Assembly: GCF_027533505.1 (NCBI RefSeq)
Contig: NZ_JAPZUB010000029.1
Location: 62,001 to 126,000, forward strand
Length of the DNA: 64,000 bases
DNA from: Flavobacterium sp.
GTDB lineage: Bacteria > Bacteroidota > Bacteroidia > Flavobacteriales > Flavobacteriaceae
Reading direction: 5' to 3'
Below the pieces are notes generated by a model. The model ran no database searches, was not told where the DNA came from, and worked only from the letters and a program-made list of their open reading frames with translations. The translations under genes were made by a program, and so were the position numbers. Shown here piece by piece: positions 26,960-34,077 of the stretch; positions within the stretch are counted from its first letter, which is position 1; every line of letters starts with the position of its first letter.

Positions 26960-28105
26960 TTAAAAATTCAACTTCATTCCTTCTGAAATCGTGTTTACGC
27001 CATCGGTGACAATCACATCATCAGCGCTAACGCCTTCCAAAATTTCGGTCAAATTATCGGAAGATTGTCCTGTTTTCACTAGGGTCTTCTTGGCTTTACC
27101 TGTTTTTCCATCCCGATCGATCACCGTATAGACATAGCTGTTTCCTTCGGCATCTTTTTGAATCACATTGGAAGGAACAACCACCGCATTTTTGTTGGTA
27201 TAATCAATGATGCGCAATTTGGCTACCTGATTCGGACGTAATAATCCTTGGGGGTTGGGAACACTCACCTCAATGCCAAAGCTACGGTTGCTTGGATTGA
27301 TAAATTTACCCACTTGACGTACTTTTCCTTTGTACATTTTTCCGATGGAGGTGAGCAATACATCTACTTCAGTGCCCACTTTTAATTTGCCCACATACGT
27401 TTCAGGAACGGTAGTCGACACATACATATTACTTACATTGACAATACGCATCAATCCTTGTGGGGAGCCTGGACCAACTACTTGTCCTTTTTCAACATAT
27501 ACTTCATCAATAGTTCCCGTGAAAGGAGCGCGAATGATGGTTTTGGCCAATTGTGCTTTCAACTGCGCAACTCCTTTTTGTGCCGTTACCATGTTGGTTT
27601 GCGCTTGTAAGTATTGCATTTCAGAACCAATTTTCTTGTCCCATAAGTTTTTCTGACGGTCGAAATTGGTTTTGGCCAAGGCGTATTGGTTTTCCAAACT
27701 CGCCAATTGCTGACTCAATCCAGCATCGTCCACGCGGCCCAAGATTTGTCCTTTACTCACGGGCTGCCCCGCTTTGACATTCAGGGCGATTAAGGTTCCG
27801 CTGAATTCAGGTTGAATAAGAATGTTTTCTTTCGTATCGACATTTCCTTGTACTTCAAGATAATGGTTAAAAAGCGTGTCTTTTACCGTAGTAATGCCTA
27901 CTAACGCTTCATCCACTTTAACATTCAAGGCACTTAGGGCAGCGTCAATTTTATTGATATCCGCTTGTAGTTGCGATTTTTTTGCTTGTAATTCGGTTAC
28001 TTTTTTGCCTTCAATCAAGGCGTCAATCGAAGCGGATGAGGCTTCTTTTTGTCCACAAGAAATCAAAAGGGCTGTGGTCAGAACGAGGGTGATATATTTT
28101 TTCAT
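26960..28105 (-). CDS. Periplasmic adaptor (membrane-fusion) lipoprotein of the RND system
   Basis: The protein bridges the RND pump and the TolC channel. Its 381 residues start with a lipoprotein signal (LLISC, lipid-modified Cys17). A coiled coil follows near 30-65, then a split biotinyl-lipoyl domain (NILIQPEFSGTLIALNVKAGQPVSKGQILGRVDD), a helical hairpin (about 125-185), the second lipoyl half (IIRAPFTGTIDEVYVEKGQVVGPG), a beta barrel and a membrane-proximal domain. It lies between the tolC-like gene (15 nt) and the pump. Confidence 0.95.
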   Translation of the reverse strand: MKKYITLVLTTALLISCGQKEASSASIDALIEGKKVTELQAKKSQLQADINKIDAALSALNVKVDEALVGITTVKDTLFNHYLEVQGNVDTKENILIQPEFSGTLIALNVKAGQPVSKGQILGRVDDAGLSQQLASLENQYALAKTNFDRQKNLWDKKIGSEMQYLQAQTNMVTAQKGVAQLKAQLAKTIIRAPFTGTIDEVYVEKGQVVGPGSPQGLMRIVNVSNMYVSTTVPETYVGKLKVGTEVDVLLTSIGKMYKGKVRQVGKFINPSNRSFGIEVSVPNPQGLLRPNQVAKLRIIDYTNKNAVVVPSNVIQKDAEGNSYVYTVIDRDGKTGKAKKTLVKTGQSSDNLTEILEGVSADDVIVTDGVNTISEGMKLNF

Positions 28106-28120
28106 GTAAGGAAAGTTTAT

Positions 28121-29461
28121 TTAGTTTTTACTGAGTAATTTTTCTAAGGCCGCGCGTTTGGTGATTACATCAACCATGGCTTGTAAATACGATTGTTGTG
28201 CGCTGTACAATTGACGCTGGGCATCGGTCAAATCAAAGCTTGAGGTTAATCCCTCTTTGAATTTGATTTGATTTTTGGATTCAATCCGCTCTGCCAAATT
28301 CATGCTGTTTTTGGAAGTGCCCAATTGCTCCAAAGAGAATTCATAATCGCTTTTGGCTTTTTCAAATTGAAGTTTTAAGGTTTGCTCCAACTCGGTCAAA
28401 CGGGTTTTCGATTGTTCTAAAGCAATCTTAGCTTGTTGCGTGCGAGCACTTCGTCCCAAGCTACTAAAAATAGGCACGGTTAATCCCAACCCTACATTGG
28501 AATAATTAAACCATAATTGGTCGCTGTTGAACATGGTAAAGCGGTTGCCAAATGTATTGGCTCCAAAGTTGACTTGCGCTCCCAAAGAGGGTAAGGCTTT
28601 GCTTTTTTCAAGTTTTAACAACAATTCTGAACTGGTCAAGGTGTTTAGTCCAATTTGATAATCGATATTGTTTTTGACTTCAAATTGTTCTTTCAAAATG
28701 GCCAAATCCATATTGGTTTGGGTCAAAAATTCAAGTTTGTCTTTCAGCGTCAATTGGTCTTCGAGGTTGATACCCAAAACAAGTTTCAACATGTCCAATG
28801 CAATTCGTTTCTGCCGCTTTACATTTTCTAAAGCACTGTTTACAGAGGCCAAAGTAATCTGTAGTTGTTCGACACTTTCCTCTTCGGCAAAACCGTTTTT
28901 GTAGATTTCACGGGTATCTGAAAGCGTTTTTTCTAAAGCCGCTTTGTTGCGATCGAAAATAAGAATACTTTCATCAGCCAAAAGTACATTTCCGTAGGTG
29001 GTTGTAACGATTTCCCGCAATTCGCGATTGGTTTTGACTTTGGCATTTTCGGAGATTTTCAAATAGGTTTTCGCCGATTGTAATCCCACGAGGTAAGATC
29101 CGTCAAACAGCAATTGTGATAGGGTCACCACGGCATTCATATTGTGTTTTGTGCCAAAAGCCACCGGAATAAATTCGCCGGGTTGTCCCCCAAAAAATTC
29201 AGCGGGAATCAAGGATTGTTGGAGGCGAAAGTTATCTTGGTAACTTACATTACCATTGATTTGAGGTAACCCTATGGTAGTGGTTTCCCATTTTTTCTTT
29301 TTTGCCGCTTCTACATCGCGATTGGCATTGATGGCCGAATAGTTGTATTGAATGGCATGATCTATCGCCTCCTTGAGCGTAAAGGCATACGCTTGAGGCT
29401 GTTCTTGTGCCTTCAGCAGCACAGGGAGCAGCAGTAAGACTGCAAAGATTCTGATTTTCAT
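28121..29461 (-). CDS. TolC-family outer-membrane efflux channel
   Basis: A 446-residue outer-membrane factor with a signal peptide (MKIRIFAVLLLLPVLLKA, then QEQPQAYAFTLKEAIDHAIQYNY). It shows the duplicated long helices typical of TolC (about 130-240 and 330-440), each rich in heptads, for example KIALEQSKTRLTELEQTLKLQFEKAKSDYEFSLEQLG. It follows tetR by 11 nt in the operon and completes the tripartite exporter. Confidence 0.94.
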   Translation of the reverse strand: MKIRIFAVLLLLPVLLKAQEQPQAYAFTLKEAIDHAIQYNYSAINANRDVEAAKKKKWETTTIGLPQINGNVSYQDNFRLQQSLIPAEFFGGQPGEFIPVAFGTKHNMNAVVTLSQLLFDGSYLVGLQSAKTYLKISENAKVKTNRELREIVTTTYGNVLLADESILIFDRNKAALEKTLSDTREIYKNGFAEEESVEQLQITLASVNSALENVKRQKRIALDMLKLVLGINLEDQLTLKDKLEFLTQTNMDLAILKEQFEVKNNIDYQIGLNTLTSSELLLKLEKSKALPSLGAQVNFGANTFGNRFTMFNSDQLWFNYSNVGLGLTVPIFSSLGRSARTQQAKIALEQSKTRLTELEQTLKLQFEKAKSDYEFSLEQLGTSKNSMNLAERIESKNQIKFKEGLTSSFDLTDAQRQLYSAQQSYLQAMVDVITKRAALEKLLSKN

Positions 29462-29472
29462 TGGATTGATGA

Positions 29473-30066
29473 TTAAGTATGTAGGGTTAATTGTCGTTCT
29501 AATTCTTCTAAACCAGCGGGTGTTGCAATGGCTCGGGTGTGGTATTCAAGAGCTTTGGCTTCCAATTCTGAAGCTTCTTTTTCGTACAAGGTATTTTCGT
29601 TAATGGAAAAGATTAAGGTGTAATAAAATTGTACTGCGACCGCAATGTCAACTTCGGGGCGATACAATCCTTCGGCGATTCCTTTTTCAATGTTTTGGGT
29701 AAAAAGTTGACTGCAATCTTGAATTTCATTGGCCATCATTTTTTCATAGATTTCAGGGTAATGTTTTTTCAATTGATAAGCGGGTGAATGATCAAACGAT
29801 TGAAACATTTCTTTAAACATCTTTCGAATTTCAAAGTTTTCAGCGATGGCATTGTGGTTTTGAGCGACCACTTCATCCATTAGCGAATGAATTTTTTGAT
29901 GCACTACTTCGGTACCTTCCTCGATCAATTTTTCTTTGTTGCTGAAATACTTGTAAATCGTTTTTTTAGAAATACACATTTCACAGGCAATGTCATCCAT
30001 CGTTACGCTTTTGAAGCCCAACTTCAAAAACATTTCGGTTGCTTTTTTGATGATTTTCTCTTTCAT
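29473..30066 (-). CDS. TetR-family transcriptional regulator
   Basis: A 197-residue repressor-type regulator. The N-terminal helix-turn-helix reads FKSVTMDDIACEMCISKKTIYKYFSNKEKLIEE (about 18-50); the remaining all-helical part is the ligand and dimer domain. It is the second gene of the operon, 9 nt after the yceI-like gene, so it probably autoregulates the efflux genes. The 27-bp dyad in the promoter of the operon (30615-30641) is the natural candidate operator. A near copy of this dyad precedes the type II NADH dehydrogenase. Confidence 0.93.
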   Translation of the reverse strand: MKEKIIKKATEMFLKLGFKSVTMDDIACEMCISKKTIYKYFSNKEKLIEEGTEVVHQKIHSLMDEVVAQNHNAIAENFEIRKMFKEMFQSFDHSPAYQLKKHYPEIYEKMMANEIQDCSQLFTQNIEKGIAEGLYRPEVDIAVAVQFYYTLIFSINENTLYEKEASELEAKALEYHTRAIATPAGLEELERQLTLHT

Positions 30067-30075
30067 ACTATTCGA

Positions 30076-30582
30076 TTAAGCGACAGCATAGTGTTTGAAT
30101 TCAATATGGGCCGTTAAAGTTAAATTTTGTCCCAACGGATAACCATCGATAAGGATAGGCCCGTTGTTGTTCCACCCAAATTCGCGTTTATTCAAGATGC
30201 CATAAATTTCAAAGGACGCTTTCTCCCCATCGTTTTCCTGCGTTAAATCGGTAAGCACTAATTCCAATTCCACGATACGACTCACGTTATTTAGGGTGAG
30301 AACGCCTTTAATAAAATTGATGTTGGGGTTAATTCTTTGAAACGATAAGGATTTAAAACTGATACGTGGTGGTGTATGTGTGGCTATGGTTCCCAAGGAG
30401 GACGTAGCGGTAAGGTCTAAATCAAATTCGAGTTGCGCATCAGTTATTTCATTAGCGTTCAAAACAATAGAACCTGTTCCCGATTGCAAAGTGCTGTTGA
30501 TGTAACGACGCACACGGCGCGAAGGTTTCAACACAATGGCAGAAGCTTCAGGGTCAAGGGTCCAATTCGTATTCGGATGCAT
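30076..30582 (-). CDS. YceI-like lipocalin-fold protein
   Basis: The frame encodes about 168 residues from the ATG at 30580-30582 (MHPNTNWTLDPEASAI). It carries the YceI pattern: a TNWTLDPEAS-type first strand, SFQRINPNINFIKGVLTLNNVSRIVELEL, and a late GILNKREFGWN. YceI proteins bind isoprenoid chains in a lipocalin barrel. No signal peptide is seen, so this one may stay in the cytoplasm. An earlier in-frame ATG (30604-30606) overlaps the -7 box and is unlikely. It is the first gene of the efflux operon. Confidence 0.8.
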   Translation of the reverse strand: MHPNTNWTLDPEASAIVLKPSRRVRRYINSTLQSGTGSIVLNANEITDAQLEFDLDLTATSSLGTIATHTPPRISFKSLSFQRINPNINFIKGVLTLNNVSRIVELELVLTDLTQENDGEKASFEIYGILNKREFGWNNNGPILIDGYPLGQNLTLTAHIEFKHYAVA

Positions 30583-30603
30583 AGTAGGTAATTTTTTCAC
30601 GGG

Positions 30604-30611
30604 CAAAAGTA
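30604..30611 (-). promoter_or_regulatory. -7 box of the yceI-tetR-efflux operon
   Basis: Minus strand TACTTTTG. The usual -33 TTTG is absent; the 27-bp dyad occupies that place, starting 3 nt further upstream. Confidence 0.5.
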
Positions 30612-30614
30612 TAA

Positions 30615-30641
30615 GGAAACTTTAACACTAAAATAGTTTCC
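30615..30641. promoter_or_regulatory. 27-bp dyad operator, copy 1 (efflux operon)
   Basis: The arms GGAAACTTT and ATAGTTTCC form a near-perfect palindrome of 27 bp. Copy 2 (31981-32007) matches it at 22 of 27 positions, and both lie 3-4 nt upstream of a TAnnTTTG box. The next 20 or so bases (TGTTCTTAAC and on) are also shared. Binding by the TetR protein encoded in this operon is inferred. Confidence 0.6.
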
Positions 30642-30669
30642 GTGTTCTTAACTGAAAATTAACATTCTC

Positions 30670-31944
30670 TTAGGGTGTTTTTGTTCGATCTGGGCGAATG
30701 ATCATACGCAAAGAGGAATTGCGACTGAAATACGCCAATGCCCAATGGTACAGCGTGTTTACTTTGTTACGCGGCATGGATAGCGACATCAAATGCACCA
30801 ACAACCAGGTGAGCCAAGCCAAGAATCCGCTGAAATGCCAGTTGGGACGAACCAAGTCGACCACCGCCTTATTGCGTCCAATGATGGCCATCGAGCCTTT
30901 GTCGTGGTAATGAAATGGCACTGGAGGTTGGTTTTTGAGTTCGCGCACGATATTTTTTGCAAAATTGCTCCCTTGTTGCATAGCGACTTGAGCCACTTGA
31001 GGATGCCCGTTGGGAAAATCAGGATCGGTTTCCATAAAAGCGGTATCGCCCAATGCATAGACATTGGTTGTGCTCTCCACAATATGATAGGCATTCACGC
31101 GCAAGCGATTGCCTCGACCGTAACTCTTTTCATCCAAACCTTCAAATCGACGTGCAGTGACACCCGCAGCCCAAATCAGGTTTCGCGCCCGAATTTTACT
31201 GCCATCGCGCAAGGTTACCGTTTCCCCATCATAATCCACTACATGGCTGTTTAAGCGCACTTCAACCCCCAATTCTTGGATGGCTTGTAAGGTGGCTTTT
31301 TGGGCGTGGGCACTCATTGGTGAAAGTAATTCCGAACCGCCGTCGATAAGGTAAATTTTGGAAGGGGTTAAATGCCCCAATTCGGGATACTCTTGTGCGA
31401 TGATGGTTTTGCTCATTTCAGCAAACATTCCTGACAATTCCACACCTGTCGGACCCCCACCGGTGACCACAATCGTCATCAATTCGTGTTGTTCTTGCGG
31501 GTCGCGACTGTTGGCCGCTTTTTCTACCCGTTGCAACATCAAATTGCGCATATTTAAGGCTTCTTCCAGGGTTTTCATCGGAATGGCATGGAGTTGCACA
31601 TTTTTCATTCCAAAAAAATTGGTTGTAGTTCCTGTGGCCAAAACTAGGTAATCATACGATAGGCTTCCGTTGTTCAAGTTGATGGTATTTTTTTCCCAAG
31701 CAATGGATTGCAATTCGCCCATCCAAAATTTCAAATTCCGTGTACTAGCAAACATTTTTCGGAAGGGATAACTGATAGAGGATATCTCTAGAAATCCTGT
31801 GGCCACTTGGTATAATAGGGGTGGAAAAAAATTGTAATTGTTTTTATCAACGAGGGTAATGTCAAGGTGCGGATGGTTGGCTAACTGGCGGGCAACGTTC
31901 ATTCCCGCAAATCCACCGCCCACAATAACCACATGCTTTTTCAT
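30670..31944 (-). CDS. ndh: Type II NADH dehydrogenase (FAD-dependent NADH:quinone oxidoreductase)
   Basis: A non-pumping respiratory NADH dehydrogenase that passes electrons from NADH to menaquinone on the inner face of the membrane. Counting from the ATG at 31942-31944 (424 residues): FAD-binding HVVIVGGGFAGMNVARQL at the start, NADH-binding VVTGGGPTGVELSGMFAEM near 160, and the second FAD motif STTNVYALGDTAF near 290. The C-terminal 60 or so residues (FSGFLAWLTWLLVHLMSL and on) are hydrophobic and fit the amphipathic membrane anchor. An ATG 27 nt upstream overlaps the promoter. It lies just upstream of the efflux operon on the same strand with no terminator between, and shares the 27-bp dyad with it. 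Confidence 0.9.
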   Translation of the reverse strand: MKKHVVIVGGGFAGMNVARQLANHPHLDITLVDKNNYNFFPPLLYQVATGFLEISSISYPFRKMFASTRNLKFWMGELQSIAWEKNTINLNNGSLSYDYLVLATGTTTNFFGMKNVQLHAIPMKTLEEALNMRNLMLQRVEKAANSRDPQEQHELMTIVVTGGGPTGVELSGMFAEMSKTIIAQEYPELGHLTPSKIYLIDGGSELLSPMSAHAQKATLQAIQELGVEVRLNSHVVDYDGETVTLRDGSKIRARNLIWAAGVTARRFEGLDEKSYGRGNRLRVNAYHIVESTTNVYALGDTAFMETDPDFPNGHPQVAQVAMQQGSNFAKNIVRELKNQPPVPFHYHDKGSMAIIGRNKAVVDLVRPNWHFSGFLAWLTWLLVHLMSLSMPRNKVNTLYHWALAYFSRNSSLRMIIRPDRTKTP

Positions 31945-31968
31945 GGGTAGGCGATTTAAAATTCGGTA

Positions 31969-31976
31969 CAAATGTA
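31969..31976 (-). promoter_or_regulatory. -7 box of ndh
   Basis: Minus strand TACATTTG, 25 nt before the chosen start codon; the dyad at 31981-32007 replaces a normal -33 region. Confidence 0.55.
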
Positions 31977-31980
31977 AAGA

Positions 31981-32007
31981 GGAAACTTTTGTACTGGAAT
32001 AGTTTCC
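31981..32007. promoter_or_regulatory. 27-bp dyad operator, copy 2 (ndh)
   Basis: The arms GGAAACTTT and ATAGTTTCC are identical to those of copy 1; only central positions 10-12, 16 and 17 differ. It is set 4 nt upstream of the ndh -7 box. Confidence 0.6.
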
Positions 32008-32075
32008 TTGTTCTTAACGCTAATTTAACACGCTTGAAATTGTTGCTTTGTATGAGGAATCGCATTGAAATTCAT

Positions 32076-32083
32076 TAGCTTTG
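32076..32083 (+). promoter_or_regulatory. Putative -7 box for the polyprenyl synthase
   Basis: TAGCTTTG, 21 nt before the ATG at 32105; upstream TTTG is present only at a longer spacing (25 nt). Confidence 0.4.
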
Positions 32084-32104
32084 TCGGGAGTAATTTAACA
32101 TTCT

Positions 32105-33079
32105 ATGCAGCCGCTCGCTTCTTACCAACAATTGATAGCCGACTATTTTGAATCGCTTGCCGTGATCAAAGAACCTCGCAATTTATACGAACCCATTCAA
32201 TACATTTTATCGTTAGGCGGAAAACGCATGCGCCCCGTACTTACCTTGATGGCTACGGATGTGTTTGATGGCGATTGTAAAAAAGCGTTGGCGGCAGCTA
32301 CTGCAGTTGAGGTTTTTCATAATTTTTCGCTTGTTCACGATGACATTATGGATGACGCTCCGTTGCGACGCGGTAATGAAACCGTGCATGAAAAATGGAA
32401 TGTCAACACCGGAATTTTGTCCGGTGATGCGATGTTGATTCTTGCCTACCAGCATTTTGAGGCCTACGAACCCGAGATTTTCCTTGAGTTGGCCAAATTA
32501 TTCAGCAAAACAGCCATTGAAGTGTGTGAAGGACAGCAATACGACGTTGATTTTGAAACCCGCGATGATGTGACTTTGGATGAATATTTAAAAATGATCG
32601 AATACAAAACCGCGGTATTGGTTGGCGCTGCCCTTAAAATGGGCGCTATCGTGGCGGGAACTTCTGCCGAAAACGCGAATTTGATTTATGATTTTGGACG
32701 AAATTTAGGCATCGCGTTTCAATTGCAAGACGATTATTTGGATGCTTTTGGGGATCCCGCCACCTTCGGAAAACAAGTAGGAGGGGATATTATTGAAAAT
32801 AAAAAAACCTATCTTTATTTGAAAGCGCTGGAGTTTGCTTCACCCAACGAACGGGAACAATTGGCGCATCTTTTTTCGATACAACCCGCAGATAACACCG
32901 ATAAAATTCATTCTGTGAAAGAATTGTTTGTGAGTACTGGGGCTGCTGCGGCGACACAAGAGGCCATTAAAAATTTTACTTTCAAATCTTTCGAAACGCT
33001 GGCTCAAATGGATATTCACGAGGACAAGAAGGCCATGTTGCAAGCTTTTGGTGAAAAATTGATGAATCGAAAAGTGTAA
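32105..33079 (+). CDS. Polyprenyl diphosphate synthase (all-trans, IspA/IspB family)
   Basis: The enzyme condenses isopentenyl diphosphate onto allylic diphosphates to make isoprenoid chains, most likely the menaquinone side chain or geranylgeranyl diphosphate. The 324 residues show GGKRMRPVLTLMA near 39-51, the first Asp-rich motif DDIMD at 79-83 with DAPLRRG, and the second DDYLD at 209-213. Two residues before the first motif are Val-His; chain length cannot be fixed from this alone. The following small gene starts 3 nt after its stop. Confidence 0.93.
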   Translation: MQPLASYQQLIADYFESLAVIKEPRNLYEPIQYILSLGGKRMRPVLTLMATDVFDGDCKKALAAATAVEVFHNFSLVHDDIMDDAPLRRGNETVHEKWNVNTGILSGDAMLILAYQHFEAYEPEIFLELAKLFSKTAIEVCEGQQYDVDFETRDDVTLDEYLKMIEYKTAVLVGAALKMGAIVAGTSAENANLIYDFGRNLGIAFQLQDDYLDAFGDPATFGKQVGGDIIENKKTYLYLKALEFASPNEREQLAHLFSIQPADNTDKIHSVKELFVSTGAAAATQEAIKNFTFKSFETLAQMDIHEDKKAMLQAFGEKLMNRKV

Positions 33080-33082
33080 CTC

Positions 33083-33436
33083 ATGACCTTTCAAGCTCCT
33101 GCCACTACCGATCAATTGCTTCATGAAGCGGAATCCATTCAACTGTATGGAAAGTTGCTAGAGCAAATCAACAAGGATTTTAATTTGGCCAACGAACCCG
33201 TCGATTTTCATCCTTCAACATCGCCAAGTGACTTAAAAATCCAATTGCACGAAAAGATGTATCGACTCCTTCAACAGCACTATGCCGAACTTCTTAACTT
33301 GTTATATATCATTGACGTTCCCGAAGATAACCTCAAGCAACTCGATGGAGCTGACACCGTCGTATTGGCCGAGCAAATTGCGTATTTGGTGTTACGTCGC
33401 GAATGGATGAAAGTGTGGTTTCGTGCACACTACTAA
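33083..33436 (+). CDS. Conserved hypothetical protein, alpha-helical
   Basis: I do not recognise a named family. The 117-residue protein is acidic to neutral, soluble and apparently all-helical, with no signal peptide or membrane segment. A Leu-rich helix (LHEKMYRLLQQHYAELLNLLYIIDV) is its main feature. It starts 3 nt after the polyprenyl synthase, so the two are cotranscribed, and its stop overlaps the stop of the next gene on the opposite strand. Confidence 0.7.
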   Translation: MTFQAPATTDQLLHEAESIQLYGKLLEQINKDFNLANEPVDFHPSTSPSDLKIQLHEKMYRLLQQHYAELLNLLYIIDVPEDNLKQLDGADTVVLAEQIAYLVLRREWMKVWFRAHY

Positions 33437-33960
33437 AAAAACGCCCGTACAAAAGGCATAAAGGCATCACCATATACGCCTTGATCGGCGCGAAATAACA
33501 CATTGTAACGAAATCCGATGGTCACACCATCCACACGGTACCCCGCCCCCAAGAACAACCCTGTGTTCCAAAAGTTGTCGGTAAGGTTGTTGAAATCAGA
33601 CTTTAAATTGACCCGTAATTGTTCCAGTTCCAAAGAAATTTGCACTTCTTCTATAGGGTTGACTAAGCCGATCCAAGTGACGCCATACATTTGTGAAGAA
33701 AAGTTATTTCTCTCCCGCAAACTACTATACTGAAGACCGACGCCCGTTGCTAAATAATTGTTAAAGTTATATAGCGCAGTGGGAGCCACCGAAAAACTCG
33801 AAAATCCACTTCCAATCGCCAATCCAAATCCACCGCCAAACTGCACCTTATCCCAGAATTTAGAGGGCGTTTTATCTTGTGCAAAACCTGAAACAGTTAG
33901 CGTTAAAAACAACAGTATTTGTAAAGGTTTTGTTAAAAATTTAGCAACTTTATTTCGCAT
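33433..33960 (-). CDS. Small outer-membrane beta-barrel-like protein
   Basis: A 175-residue protein with a signal peptide (LQILLFLTLTVSGFA, then QDKTPS) and alternating aromatic/glycine strands (VQFGGGFGLAIGSGFSSFSV, NYLATGVGLQYSS, GLFLGAGYRVDGVTIGFRYNVLF) ending in FVRAFF. That pattern and the terminal Phe fit an eight-stranded outer-membrane barrel. Homologues near sucA in Flavobacteria have been labelled alpha-ketoglutarate decarboxylase, which the sequence does not support. It ends tail-to-tail with the preceding gene, overlapping by 4 nt. Confidence 0.75.
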   Translation of the reverse strand: MRNKVAKFLTKPLQILLFLTLTVSGFAQDKTPSKFWDKVQFGGGFGLAIGSGFSSFSVAPTALYNFNNYLATGVGLQYSSLRERNNFSSQMYGVTWIGLVNPIEEVQISLELEQLRVNLKSDFNNLTDNFWNTGLFLGAGYRVDGVTIGFRYNVLFRADQGVYGDAFMPFVRAFF

Positions 33961-34003
33961 GTTTTGGTATATATTTATTTAGCGACATAAATGTAGTAAA
34001 AAC

Positions 34004-34035
34004 ATTGAAAGATTGTTATAAATGTCATACTTTTG
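34004..34035 (+). promoter_or_regulatory. Promoter of sucA-sucB
   Basis: ATTG (34004-34007), 20 nt, TACTTTTG (34028-34035), 42 nt before the sucA ATG. Confidence 0.6.
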
Positions 34036-34077
34036 CCCTAATTTTTCACACAACAAGTCTACATACCCAACTATAGC

